A stretch of 64,000 bases of DNA. It comes from Flavobacterium frigidarium DSM 17623 (GTDB taxonomy: Bacteria; Bacteroidota; Bacteroidia; Flavobacteriales; Flavobacteriaceae). The stretch spans positions 124,001-188,000 of the forward strand of contig NZ_AUDO01000004.1 in NCBI RefSeq assembly GCF_000425505.1, read 5' to 3'. Positions within the stretch are counted from its first letter, which is position 1; each line of letters opens with the position of its first letter. A program made the position numbers and the translations under genes. The notes under the pieces are model-generated. The model made no database searches and had not been told where the DNA came from. It saw only the letters and a program-made list of their open reading frames with translations. Below are positions 22,807 through 32,747 of the stretch, piece by piece.

Positions 22807-25170
22807 TTAATTGGTTAACATTACACTTCGATTTTTAATCGTCATGCTCTTATCATGCATCTCCCTTTTTAATTTTTCCATGGTTAATCTTGCCATTAAA
22901 TAACTTACTGTTGACTCTGCTCCTTGATTAAGATTGACATAACTATCTTCTAGTCCATCATAACAACCTCCTGTACACGGATTGTAGATAATTTTGTGCA
23001 GGTGATTATTACCTAAAAACCAACTAAATGCCATTTCCATAGCTTGCTGATAGCGATCACATCTAAAAGTTTCGTAGAATTTTGCTAGAGCCAGGATGGT
23101 ATAAGCCACATCGATGGGTTGCTCGCCGCCAAGTATTTTCTCTTTCACTGGAGCATTATGGTGTAACCACCCTTTATTTGAAATAACTGTAATGCTATCA
23201 TCTGACATAATTTTAGTTAATAAAAAATCAAATGATGTTTTTGCTATCTCTTTATAAACTATTTCTCCAGTAGCAAGGTAAGCACAGAGCATTGCTTCTG
23301 GTAAAATACTATTGCCATACGTCATATAGCTTTCAAACCAATGCCAATTTGGTTTTAATTCGTGCTTGTACATTTGCATCAAGCGATTAGCTAATAATTT
23401 TATCAATGCTTTATATTCAAAACTCATTACTTTTTTATTACTGTAATAAATTCCTTTTATCGTAAAAGCCATAGCTCTTGTGGAATGCATGGATACGGCA
23501 CCTATCAAGGCAGCTTGCATGGTATGCTTTGCATTTATGATTAATGATTTTGGCAGTATTTCGTGCATCGAAAGCAAAAATCCCAACGCCCATATTGCCC
23601 GACCATTTGAATCTTCAAGATTTTCACTATTTTGTTCTGTAAATTTTTTATCTGTAGCTACATAATTTAAAAAAGTACCGTCTTTTTGTTGGCAAAAATG
23701 AATAAACTCATAATATCGGTTGATATAAGTTAAGTCTTCAAGATCATTTGTTAATTCAAAATGCTGGCACATAGCTACTAAAGCTCTCGCATTATCATCA
23801 AGCGTATACCCACTTTTAAAATCGGGTTTGTTAATTACTGAGAATTGAATCATAGCAAATGATGTAGTCAGTTCTTTCAAATGGTTTAAATTGATCTTAG
23901 GAGTAATATATTGCAGTCTAATTTTTTTATCAATAAATTTTTTAAATAAAGTAGCATGTGCAATTGCAGAATTTTCCCAAGCTGTTGGCGCCATTTTATG
24001 AATACCATTACTTGAAATTTCCTTACGCAACTTTGGATTATCGAGCAATAAGGTTACTTTTTTAACTAATTGATTTGAGTCACCAAAATTGATTGTCAAT
24101 CCTCCTTTGTTTTTGATTAACTCATTTGCATGTGGTATTGGCGTTGAAATTACAGGACAACCACAACTTATTGCATACGAAAACGTACCACTAACCGCCT
24201 GATTAGGATCATTTGACGTGAATAGATAAATATCTGTAAGTTGTAAATAATCTAACAGTTCATCAAGTGGCAGAAAAGAATTAATAAATTTCACATGCTG
24301 CTGCAGCCCTAAGGTTTCAATTTTATGTTCTAAACCCTCACGGTATTTTTCTCCCTCTTCCAAAACCACAGAGGGATGTGTTTTACCTATAATCAAAAAC
24401 AAAACATTTGGACTTTTTGCAATGATAGCAGGCATTGCATCTAGTGTTGTTTCGATAGATTTACCTGAGCTTAATAAACCAAATGTAGAGATTACCTTCC
24501 TGCCTAATAAATTGTATTTTTCTTTTAAAATTTCCTTATCTATGTACTTCACTAAGTGGATGCCGTGAGGAATAACAGTAATTTTATCCATTGAAATTCC
24601 ATAATCCTGATGCAGTAATTTTGCTGAGTTTTTTGTCATTACTATAAATGAGTCAACACTTGCATTAATTTGTGCAACATTCTCTCTCAATGCCGCATCA
24701 GGATTAGGTAAAACCGTATGAAAAACAATGATAATACTCTTATTTATAGACTTTAAAAAATCAATAAAATCAGCTTCATTTGTTCTAAATAGTCCAAATT
24801 CATGCTGAATAAGAACTAACTCTAGCGATGTGTTGTTGTTGATTTGCGCTGCAAGTTCACGATAGGAATTTTCATTATCTGTTTCTAAAACAGCTACCAC
24901 TTTTTTTCCATAGCTGTATTTATTTTTCTTTGTTTCTAATGCTGCTATTTTTATATCAAATGTGTTTTCGAATTTGTTATTTAATGCAAAAATTAAATCT
25001 TGTGAATAGGTAGCAATGCCGCACTCGCGTGGTGGATAAGAAGTTATAAATAATACTTCAGATCTACTGTTGGTTTTAACTATTTGTTTAGTAGTCGCTA
25101 TCGAGTTAATTAGAGGTTCGTTTACAACTACAAATGCATCATTATGCTTTAATCTTACGTTATTTATCAT
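22807..25170 (-). CDS. Two-domain glycosyltransferase (GT4-like plus C-terminal alpha/alpha-barrel)
   Basis: Residues about 38-415 form a GT-B glycosyltransferase: SYPPRECGIATYSQDLIFAL at the acceptor side, VIPHGI, and the donor-site region with FTSNDPNQAVSGTFSYAISCGCPVISTPIPHANELI. Residues about 430-770 are helical with repeated aromatic segments (YTLDDNARALVAMCQHFEL, NWHWFESYMTYGNSILPEAML, GGEQPIDVAYTILALAKFY), like an alpha/alpha-toroid glycosidase-type domain. The gene overlaps the 3' end of the GH130 gene by 11 bp, so they are translated together. I infer synthesis and trimming of a mannose-containing or related glycan; the sugar is unknown. Confidence 0.8.
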   Translation of the reverse strand: MINNVRLKHNDAFVVVNEPLINSIATTKQIVKTNSRSEVLFITSYPPRECGIATYSQDLIFALNNKFENTFDIKIAALETKKNKYSYGKKVVAVLETDNENSYRELAAQINNNTSLELVLIQHEFGLFRTNEADFIDFLKSINKSIIIVFHTVLPNPDAALRENVAQINASVDSFIVMTKNSAKLLHQDYGISMDKITVIPHGIHLVKYIDKEILKEKYNLLGRKVISTFGLLSSGKSIETTLDAMPAIIAKSPNVLFLIIGKTHPSVVLEEGEKYREGLEHKIETLGLQQHVKFINSFLPLDELLDYLQLTDIYLFTSNDPNQAVSGTFSYAISCGCPVISTPIPHANELIKNKGGLTINFGDSNQLVKKVTLLLDNPKLRKEISSNGIHKMAPTAWENSAIAHATLFKKFIDKKIRLQYITPKINLNHLKELTTSFAMIQFSVINKPDFKSGYTLDDNARALVAMCQHFELTNDLEDLTYINRYYEFIHFCQQKDGTFLNYVATDKKFTEQNSENLEDSNGRAIWALGFLLSMHEILPKSLIINAKHTMQAALIGAVSMHSTRAMAFTIKGIYYSNKKVMSFEYKALIKLLANRLMQMYKHELKPNWHWFESYMTYGNSILPEAMLCAYLATGEIVYKEIAKTSFDFLLTKIMSDDSITVISNKGWLHHNAPVKEKILGGEQPIDVAYTILALAKFYETFRCDRYQQAMEMAFSWFLGNNHLHKIIYNPCTGGCYDGLEDSYVNLNQGAESTVSYLMARLTMEKLKREMHDKSMTIKNRSVMLTN

Positions 25171-26206
25171 CTTCTTTTTTATAAAGTATTAATTCATTTA
25201 GCAATCCTGAAAAGGAAACAGAGGCACAGGCAATTCTTTCATCTGCAGCGCCATAATAGATATATAAAGTATCCTCAAAAAGTGCGGTACCTGTTGGAAA
25301 ACAAACATTATTAACTTCGCCGTTTAATTCCCAATCTAATTCTGGCTTAAAAAGTGGATAAGGAAGTCTAGCAATCTCTTTTTGTGGATTTTCGAGATCT
25401 AATAAGGCAGCACATCCTGCATAAATGAAACCTTCAGCACCATCTTTCACACCATGGTAAATTAACAACCATCCTTGCGCCGTTTCTATGGGTGGACAAC
25501 CTCCACCAACATAACTGATTTCATGATCAAATTTAGAACTGAGCACTACATAATCATTAAAATGTCTCAGATAATCTTGATAAAACACCTCTGTCAGATC
25601 TTTTAAATCTTTGACCCCTACAACAATCTGAACTTCAGGTCGAATGCGATGCAAAAAATAAAAATTTCCATTTATTTTTCGCGGAAAAAAAATCACGTTC
25701 TTATCCCAAACTAGATATTTATTATTGTCTTTTTCTAAACTATTAGTGTGTTCATTGTATCGAAAATATTTTGGGTTTATAGCTGTTTCTTCTTCGGCCA
25801 ATCTATCAAACTCTTCGAAACTGATTTGTGGTACTATCACCCCTTTTTTTTCAAAATGAATCAAATCCTTAGAAATAGCAAGACATCCTAGAGCATTGAT
25901 TCCATCAAAACCGGTATAGGTTAAATAATAGAGGTCTTCAATTTTTACAATTCTAGGATCTTCCATACCTTGGCACTCATAATCAAACTCAGTAATTAAA
26001 AGAGGTTTTCTATCTCTTTCAGACAATGTCAAAGGACCATCGAATTTGCAATAACCAATGGTCGAATGATTCCCTTCAGCCACAGCACGATAGAACATAT
26101 GAACAAAATTGCCTTCTTTTATGACAGCAGGATTTAGTACACCTTCGTTTTCAAACGGAAGTATCGTTTTACTTAATACCACACCTTCTTTCTTTACTTG
26201 TATCAT
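25160..26206 (-). CDS. Glycoside hydrolase family 130 protein (mannoside phosphorylase-like)
   Basis: A 348-aa five-bladed beta-propeller of the GH130 family, known for phosphorolysis of beta-mannosides. Conserved features are NPAVIKEGNFVHMFYRAV (39-42 YRAV), the active-site region GMEDPRI with D83, YLTYTGFDG, GGCPPIETAQGWLLIYHGV, and NVCFPTGTALFEDTLYIYYGAAD near the C-terminus. There is no signal peptide, so it acts in the cytoplasm. It is translated ahead of, and overlapping, the glycosyltransferase. Because it is coupled to a biosynthetic enzyme, a biosynthetic or storage-turnover role is more likely than nutrient mannan use. Confidence 0.88.
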   Translation of the reverse strand: MIQVKKEGVVLSKTILPFENEGVLNPAVIKEGNFVHMFYRAVAEGNHSTIGYCKFDGPLTLSERDRKPLLITEFDYECQGMEDPRIVKIEDLYYLTYTGFDGINALGCLAISKDLIHFEKKGVIVPQISFEEFDRLAEEETAINPKYFRYNEHTNSLEKDNNKYLVWDKNVIFFPRKINGNFYFLHRIRPEVQIVVGVKDLKDLTEVFYQDYLRHFNDYVVLSSKFDHEISYVGGGCPPIETAQGWLLIYHGVKDGAEGFIYAGCAALLDLENPQKEIARLPYPLFKPELDWELNGEVNNVCFPTGTALFEDTLYIYYGAADERIACASVSFSGLLNELILYKKEDDK

Positions 26207-26219
26207 TGTCTATCGTGTC

Positions 26220-26395
26220 TTAAATTAATTTTTGTCTCTTTATCTGAAATACAACCTCTGCAGAGGCAATGTTTATTGTTGCTTCTGCAGCTAAAAAACA
26301 AAAAAAGGTGCAGCGAATTCCTCAACTCGAGAGATGGTTTGCGCATCAATTGTCCCTAGAAATTTGTGAGATGTTAGTACAATAATTATTTTCAT
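26220..26395 (-). pseudogene. Degraded DJ-1/PfpI-family gene
   Basis: On the minus strand a 34-codon frame (26291-26395) reads MKIIIVLTSHKFLG ... RVEEFAAPFFVF. This matches the N-terminus of DJ-1/PfpI-type proteins (KILIVLTSHxxLG ... WLEEFAAPYYVF). It ends in a stop after a T-run. In the +1 frame the similarity continues (LAAEATINIASAEVVF, against DAGAEITLASP) up to a stop at 26220. The rest of the family (~220 aa) is missing. This is a frameshifted, truncated remnant in the GH130 upstream region. Confidence 0.65.
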
Positions 26396-26523
26396 AATAG
26401 TTTTAGCTTAATTTTCGAGAATGTACCCATGTGTGTAGTGGTTGGCAAGTCTGGCCACGTTAGTAAGGCTAGCTCAGTATTCATATTATTCTATTTGTTA
26501 CTGATCATATAGCTATGTACGTT

Positions 26524-27207
26524 CTAGATTATTTTGCTTTGATCAACAAATGCATACTCATATTCTACTACTAATCTATTATTCACTGACAATACTCCTG
26601 GTGTATTCCAAGCAATACGCCCAGCCTCTTCCTTTTGGTATAGCGAAGTCACATCACCTGTTAAGGTGACCATAGCACCTAAAACCGTAACAGTAATGTC
26701 TTTGGCATTGATAGACCAATGGCGTGCCAATGCGTTTTCAACGTGTTTTTTCTCAATACCATCAGGAACTTGAGATTTAATTTTGATATTGCAAGTAACA
26801 CCTTTAACTCCCATAAGATAATTTACAGCACTTTTGGCTGCATCTCTTTCGTAGTTACAGGATAATTCTCCATCAAGAGTAACCCAGCCTCTTTCTACTT
26901 TAACCTTTACTTTTTCTTTAGGCACTGACCAGTTACTATCTAAGGCATATACAACCTCAACAGCAATCTCATTGTCATCTTTGACAAAATCATTATTGAT
27001 AACTGTAATATTTTCAACTACAGCTTTTACACCTGCCACGTTTTTGGTTGCATTTTCTACTTCTATCTTCTTATAATAGCGATCGACATTTCCTGTTAAG
27101 GTTACAATACCATCTTTTACCATCACTCCTATTTCTGCAGCATGCATAAGGGGTTCAAATTGAATGGCATTCTGAACATCTCTTTGTAACTCTTCATTTG
27201 TTTTCAT
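26524..27207 (-). CDS. BON-domain protein, copy 2
   Basis: 227 aa, three BON domains (about 3-70, 77-146, 152-217), paralogous to 2050-2700. The strands IVTLTG, WVTLDG and MVTLTG, and the Gly-Val turns VAGVKAV, LMGVKGV and TPGVLSV, mark the repeats. There is no signal peptide. Its promoter region contains only a weak regulon-I match (27278-27320). It is probably a stress protein that associates with membranes or protein complexes, as for other BON proteins. Confidence 0.87.
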   Translation of the reverse strand: MKTNEELQRDVQNAIQFEPLMHAAEIGVMVKDGIVTLTGNVDRYYKKIEVENATKNVAGVKAVVENITVINNDFVKDDNEIAVEVVYALDSNWSVPKEKVKVKVERGWVTLDGELSCNYERDAAKSAVNYLMGVKGVTCNIKIKSQVPDGIEKKHVENALARHWSINAKDITVTVLGAMVTLTGDVTSLYQKEEAGRIAWNTPGVLSVNNRLVVEYEYAFVDQSKII

Positions 27208-27496
27208 ATCTGTAGTGCTTTAATTTAATTGCTTTTATCACTAGCTTAGTGCAGGTCACTTTTAATAAATTATTTGACAAAGTTGAGGTAGTTTTTTTCG
27301 AATGGAAATGATTGTACGACTATCTAAAAGTGATGTGAAACACTTTTTTGAATATCAGTCCGTGAAACTCATAGTATTTGCTTTCATTAGAAGTATAGAA
27401 ATTGATTAATAATGTGACGAAAAACTAAGTATATTCAAGGTAATACACTCAGCAGTTCCTTTATGACACAATGAATTAAAGATTCTTTTCAATAAA

Positions 27497-27523
27497 ATAA
27501 TTCGAAAATGGCGTTGCCCAAAA
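27497..27523. repeat. 27-bp perfect repeat, intergenic copy
   Basis: It is identical over 27 bases to 63811-63837, which lies inside the metallophosphoesterase coding sequence. Read on the minus strand, it encodes the same WATPFSNY residues in an open 17-codon stretch ending FIEKNL-stop. Confidence 0.8.
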
Positions 27524-27650
27524 ATTGTAGTCATTTCTATTGCTACCAATCATTTAACATAGCATCGTAAAATACAGAATCATAAAAACTGCTAAAAATC
27601 CCCAAATACCGTGAGTATTAAAAGTTCTGTTTATTTTATCTTGCAAATCG

Positions 27651-27676
27651 TTATAACTATTTTTAAATAGTTATAA
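27651..27676. promoter_or_regulatory. 26-bp inverted repeat upstream of the DUF4132 gene
   Basis: TTATAACTATTT and its exact reverse complement AAATAGTTATAA are separated by TT. It lies 40 bp before the ATG and just upstream of TGATTTTG (27682-27689), one mismatch to the -7 element. That position suits a repressor site or a leader-overlapping operator. Confidence 0.55.
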
Positions 27677-27715
27677 ATAGTTGATTTTGAAAACAGTTTA
27701 AAAGACTTATATTCC

Positions 27716-30700
27716 ATGATTCCAATTGAAGATGCTCAAAAATACGTCCACCAAAATAAAAAACCAGAAGTAGATCGCTTTGCCTTTAGGGCCTTCTCTG
27801 AACCGTATCGAATTCTAGCAAAGATTCTAGGCAGTATAGAAAAAGATAAAAGAGTCTATTACAATAGTACTGATTTTATCGAAGTTTTTGACGACCCCAT
27901 TACTGTAAACCCTTGGGAAACTCCCGAAGGAATGCGTTTAGGTATGCAATTATATGGTGTTATCCAAGCACCATACTTAGCAGCTATGTGGGATTTTATG
28001 AATACACTCCCGTATCAAAAAGATTACGACAGAAAAGCTTTTCGATCAAAACCTTCGAAGGATATTCTAAGAAATAAATTAAATTATTTCACGCAATTTT
28101 TACGTTTTAGCAGAACAGGTTATGGCGAACTAACCCTTGAAGAACAATTTCAATATAGTACCTATTTCCCAGGTTTAAACAGCTATTTTCTCGCTACCGT
28201 TTTGCACAATGCAGATGGATTATTTGACGAACTATTAAATGATATTATTCAAGGGGAAGATGAAATTGGTGGCGTGAGCCCTAATATCATAAAAGCGCTA
28301 TTACTTTCTGAAGATGTGCAACATTGGGAAATGGTAGCCAAACTATTGCTTGCCGCACAACGTCAAGAAGGGCTACGACAAACAATTTTAGAATCATTAG
28401 ACGAAGCTGGTTTGAGTGCTTTCAAATACATGATTAATGTGATTCTCAAAAATGATTTAGCACGTTTTAGTAGCGTTACTAGAGCGGTAAGTACTTGGTT
28501 TGGTCTTCGATGGGAAACTCCTAAAAAGTCAGTAATCAACCGTGTTTTAGAAATCGCACAATCTTTAATTCTGAATTTAAAAGAAGTAGACTCTTATATT
28601 AACAGTAAAGACAACTTAGAGGTGTTAGTTGGCTTATGGGCCATAGCAATCTTAGATGTTGATACTGCAAATAGAAAAGCACTCGACCTTATCATCACAT
28701 CAAAGGACAGAAATAAGAAGATTTTAGCGCTTTACTTTATCTACATTACAGAACGAACAAATGATGCTTTGGTTCCCTACTTTATAGAGCATATTGGCGA
28801 GGATTTCGCAATAGATCATTGGGTCACGGTCAACCTACCTCCTACTACCTTAGAAAATGAAACATTCCAGCGCTTATTTGAAGTTGCAAAAACAGCCGAT
28901 GAAAAAGGGAAAACTTTTGAGAGTACAATTTTCTCATGGTGGTCCTTTACACCTTCATCAAGCTATTTTTATCAGTTTCTAATAAACGGTGCCACAGAAC
29001 AACAACTAGAGTTAATGGCCGATAATTTGGAGGATTTACAAACAGAATTCAGGGAGAGTTACATTCGAAAAGTATTCCCCAAGCATTACAGCTACTCAGT
29101 TTATAACTACAAACAAAAACCTCAAGATAAAGAGCGTTTAAATTTCGATCAATATTCTTGGAAAAGAGCATTGGCACGAAAAGCCATCTACAACCGAAAC
29201 GAACTAGTGATGGCAACAGGCCTCAATTTGTTTACAAAAATGCATCTTTACGACACCGATTTAACTATTGCCGAAGATTTATTAAAACGAAAAAATAAAG
29301 ATTTACGTAGTTCTTTAATGTACTTAATTATTGGCTTACCAGTAGATAGTGTTCGAAATAGTGTGACAAATTTAGTCACTTCAAAAAATATTGACCAACG
29401 CATAGCAGGCTTGGAAATGCTCACAATGTTGCACGATGCAAACAGACAGCCTGACTTTATTGAAGGTCATATTCGTCAGTATAATGAACGTCCAAAAATT
29501 ACTAAAAACGAACAAGTTTACTTAGACAAATTTGCAGATAATACAGAGGAATTTAATTTCACTAATGGATTTGGTGCTATCAGTTATGACAATTTAACGC
29601 CACTATACCTACCCAAAATTAAATTCGAAAACAAAACAAGCTTCTTCGATAGATTGGGCGTTTCCATGTTAGAAACATCCAAATTTAAGTTTAAAGATTT
29701 TATTGATGGTAACAAAATTATAACACAAATAAACAACCTAATTGCAATCGTTACTGAGAATCGAAATCATGAATATCAAGCTGAAATATATGATGGCGAA
29801 ATTCAAACTACCTACATCAATAAAGGTATTCATGATATTAAAGTATTAAAAGAAGATGCTACCGCTGAGGAGAAATTACACAACATCCCGCTGGCAAATT
29901 TATGGATCGAATGGTACCAAAAAAGTAACTTAAATGATTTCGAAATGTATGCAGCAATTCGGCATATAAATAATCGAGGGAATCCGTTTGGGGAGTACAA
30001 AGAGCTAGAGTCCTTTGCTAGAGAATATTATCCTGATTTAAGTGGTTTGAATCTAGACAACAAAACTTTATATCATACTAAATCAAGTACCTATCGAACT
30101 ATTTTAAGTAGTTTATTCAAAGCTTTTGCAGATACTAAAACTATAGTTAATTTTAAACTAGATATCCTCGAAGACATGATTGCTACTTTTCCTCAAAAGT
30201 TCAGGTTAATGAAATTTCAATCGGATAATTACCGCTACGATACTAAAACCTATAACTATGCGAATATTATTTTGCCTCTTGCACCTAGTTTAAGCCACAA
30301 CAATGTTCAATATCTTGAGGCGGAAGATTTGCAAAGATACTGGGGACTTCACATGTATTTAATCGCTCAAGACATTGCCTATCCTGATGCCACTACTGAT
30401 ATTAAGATTATAACTGAGCAAGAAAAAAGACCGGGTATTGTGCCTTTTCCAGCTATTGATCTTACTTTAAAACTATACAAAAAGAATTTAATAAACGATG
30501 ATGATTTGCTATTTCAAGCCATAAATTCTTCTGAGTTAATGACTATTATTGATGGCGGTTTTAATTATCGAATGAACTACAAACACATCGAAAGAAACTG
30601 CGTTCCTAAACAGGTTTTTACCAATCTAAAGACTAATTTACTAGAATCTGAATTAGAACGTGGCGATTTAGCGACTCCCGCTACGCCATTTATGAGATCA

Positions 30701-32716
30701 ATTCAAACCGTGGAAGGCGTAAATTATGTTTTCAGAATCCTAGAACGATTAGGAAAAGAAAACTTCGAACGGGGCTACAGTTATTATGGTGACAGCAAAA
30801 AAACTGTTTTCAGCAGAATTCTAAAAAAGACAACGTTAAAAGACACCGAAAGTTATGCTGAGTTCGCAGCTCTTGCCGAGCAGTCAAAAGTAACAAAACA
30901 ACGCTTAATTGAACTTGCTTGCTATGCTACGCAATGGACCACTTTTGTAGGCGAATATTTAGGTATTAAAAATTTAGAGTCTGCTGTGTGGTGGTTTCAA
31001 GCGCATGCTTCAGAGTACATGAATAGCGAAAAAGAAACTATTATTTCTCGGTATTCAAACATCCCTAAAAGTGATTTCGCCATTGGTGCCATAGACATCG
31101 ACTGGTTCAATAAAGCCTACGCCACTGTGGGTAAAAGCAACTGGAAATTGCTTCACGATGCAGCCAAATATATTTCTGATGGAAACGGCCACCGTCAAGT
31201 AAAATTGTATTCTAGCGTGATGCTGGGCGAAGTTAAAATCACTGAAGCTTTAAAGAAAATAAAAGACAAACGAGATAAAGATTACGTGCGTGCTTTAGGG
31301 TTAATTCCATTGAGTAAAACAATTCCTGAAAAAGATTTACTAAAACGCTACAACCTTTTACAAGATTTCTTAAAGGAGAGCAAGCAATTTGGACAACAAC
31401 GTCAGGAAAGCGAAGCTATTGCAGTCGAAATCGAGCTAGATAATTTGTCTCGAAATGCAGGTTATCAAGATCGCGTGCGTTTCAGCTGGGCAATGGAAGC
31501 AAAAGCTACGCAAGCAATCATGGATAATGCCGTGCTTGCCATCGATGATACAGTAATCGAATTGGTTATTAATGAACTTGGTAAAACAGATATAATAGTC
31601 ACTAAAGCAGGTAAATCATTAAAAAATATTCCTGCTAAACTTAGCAAGGACAAGCAAGTTCTAGCATTAAAAGATCACAGAATGTATCTCTCTAGACAAT
31701 ACAGTAGAACGCGTATTTCACTAGAAAATGCAATGGTGAACGAGGACCAATTTACCGCAATTGAAATTCATAATATGATGCAGCATCCTATCGTAAAAGT
31801 GATGCTGACTAAATTAGTTTTATGCGTTCCTGAAAAAGAAATTTCAGGGTTTTATAAAGACGGTACTTTGACTGATGCCACTGGTAAAACGCATTTATTA
31901 GACGAGAAAGATTTGTTACTCATTGCTCACGCCGCGCATTTATACCAAGCTATAGAATGGGATTTATACCAGAAACATTTGTTTGCAGCACGCATAACGC
32001 AACCTTTTAAACAAGTTTTTAGAGAGTTGTATTTACTCACAAATGACGAACGTGAAAATAGCAATCGATCTGAGCGTTACCAAGGACACCAAATCCAACC
32101 TAATAAAACTGTCGCGCTTTTAAGAGGTCGTGGCTGGACAGTAAGCAATGAAGAAGGCCTGCAAAAAGTCTATCACAAACGTGGTTTTATAGCCACAATG
32201 TATGCTATGGCCGATTGGTATTCACCCGCTGACGCCGAAGCGCCTACTCTCGAGGAAGTCTGTTTTCACTCTATCGACAGTTACAAAAGGATTCCGCTTA
32301 CAGATATCCCTGCTGTGGTTTTTAGCGAAATCATGCGTGATGTAGACCTTGTCGTGAGCGTAGCGCATGTGGGTGGCGTCGATCCTGAGGCGAGCCACAG
32401 CACCATGGAAATGCGAGGCGCTCTAGCAGAAGCTTCGGCTAAATTATTCAAGCTTGATAACATTACCGTCAAAGAGCGTCACATTTTTATAAAAGGTACT
32501 TTAGGCGAATATAGTATTCATCTTGGAAGCGGTCAAGTGAGTAAAAACGGACTCTCATTATCGATTATTCCGGTGCACAGCCAGCATCGTGGGCGCTTGT
32601 TTTTACCGTTTGTAGATGATGACCCGAAATCAGCTGAGATTATTTCGAAAATGAAATTATTAGCCGAAGACAATAAAATACAAGACCCAACAATTTTGGC
32701 ACAAATTAATAGCTAG
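27716..32716 (+). CDS. DUF4132 (MolR/YehI-like) giant protein, 1666 aa
   Basis: A very large soluble protein with no signal peptide. The first ~1250 residues are helical, with HEAT-like runs. The C-terminal part (about 1310-1650) carries DUF4132, including the LKDHRMYLSRQYSRTRISLENAM and MQHPIVKVMLTKLVL segments and the RGRGWTV ... KVYHK region, then VEVCFHSID-like and MRDVDLVVSVAHVGG motifs. E. coli relatives (MolR, YehI) are of unknown biochemical function; the yeh cluster also encodes a MoxR-type AAA protein and a vWA protein. Here a vWA gene lies about 8.7 kb downstream. Codon use looks like the neighbours. Confidence 0.82.
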   Translation: MIPIEDAQKYVHQNKKPEVDRFAFRAFSEPYRILAKILGSIEKDKRVYYNSTDFIEVFDDPITVNPWETPEGMRLGMQLYGVIQAPYLAAMWDFMNTLPYQKDYDRKAFRSKPSKDILRNKLNYFTQFLRFSRTGYGELTLEEQFQYSTYFPGLNSYFLATVLHNADGLFDELLNDIIQGEDEIGGVSPNIIKALLLSEDVQHWEMVAKLLLAAQRQEGLRQTILESLDEAGLSAFKYMINVILKNDLARFSSVTRAVSTWFGLRWETPKKSVINRVLEIAQSLILNLKEVDSYINSKDNLEVLVGLWAIAILDVDTANRKALDLIITSKDRNKKILALYFIYITERTNDALVPYFIEHIGEDFAIDHWVTVNLPPTTLENETFQRLFEVAKTADEKGKTFESTIFSWWSFTPSSSYFYQFLINGATEQQLELMADNLEDLQTEFRESYIRKVFPKHYSYSVYNYKQKPQDKERLNFDQYSWKRALARKAIYNRNELVMATGLNLFTKMHLYDTDLTIAEDLLKRKNKDLRSSLMYLIIGLPVDSVRNSVTNLVTSKNIDQRIAGLEMLTMLHDANRQPDFIEGHIRQYNERPKITKNEQVYLDKFADNTEEFNFTNGFGAISYDNLTPLYLPKIKFENKTSFFDRLGVSMLETSKFKFKDFIDGNKIITQINNLIAIVTENRNHEYQAEIYDGEIQTTYINKGIHDIKVLKEDATAEEKLHNIPLANLWIEWYQKSNLNDFEMYAAIRHINNRGNPFGEYKELESFAREYYPDLSGLNLDNKTLYHTKSSTYRTILSSLFKAFADTKTIVNFKLDILEDMIATFPQKFRLMKFQSDNYRYDTKTYNYANIILPLAPSLSHNNVQYLEAEDLQRYWGLHMYLIAQDIAYPDATTDIKIITEQEKRPGIVPFPAIDLTLKLYKKNLINDDDLLFQAINSSELMTIIDGGFNYRMNYKHIERNCVPKQVFTNLKTNLLESELERGDLATPATPFMRSIQTVEGVNYVFRILERLGKENFERGYSYYGDSKKTVFSRILKKTTLKDTESYAEFAALAEQSKVTKQRLIELACYATQWTTFVGEYLGIKNLESAVWWFQAHASEYMNSEKETIISRYSNIPKSDFAIGAIDIDWFNKAYATVGKSNWKLLHDAAKYISDGNGHRQVKLYSSVMLGEVKITEALKKIKDKRDKDYVRALGLIPLSKTIPEKDLLKRYNLLQDFLKESKQFGQQRQESEAIAVEIELDNLSRNAGYQDRVRFSWAMEAKATQAIMDNAVLAIDDTVIELVINELGKTDIIVTKAGKSLKNIPAKLSKDKQVLALKDHRMYLSRQYSRTRISLENAMVNEDQFTAIEIHNMMQHPIVKVMLTKLVLCVPEKEISGFYKDGTLTDATGKTHLLDEKDLLLIAHAAHLYQAIEWDLYQKHLFAARITQPFKQVFRELYLLTNDERENSNRSERYQGHQIQPNKTVALLRGRGWTVSNEEGLQKVYHKRGFIATMYAMADWYSPADAEAPTLEEVCFHSIDSYKRIPLTDIPAVVFSEIMRDVDLVVSVAHVGGVDPEASHSTMEMRGALAEASAKLFKLDNITVKERHIFIKGTLGEYSIHLGSGQVSKNGLSLSIIPVHSQHRGRLFLPFVDDDPKSAEIISKMKLLAEDNKIQDPTILAQINS

Positions 32717-32747
32717 CAATTAAAGGATTAGGGCGTTCCCTCACAAA

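Larger units (their letters stand above)
27208..27715. other. Divergent intergenic region, about 500 bp
   Basis: It separates the BON gene (-) from the DUF4132 gene (+). It contains a weak regulon-I-like promoter candidate (27278-27320), a hairpin AAAAGTG/CACTTTT (27326-27347), one copy of a 27-bp repeat (27497-27523) and the 26-bp inverted repeat at 27651-27676. No ORF was accepted. Confidence 0.6.
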
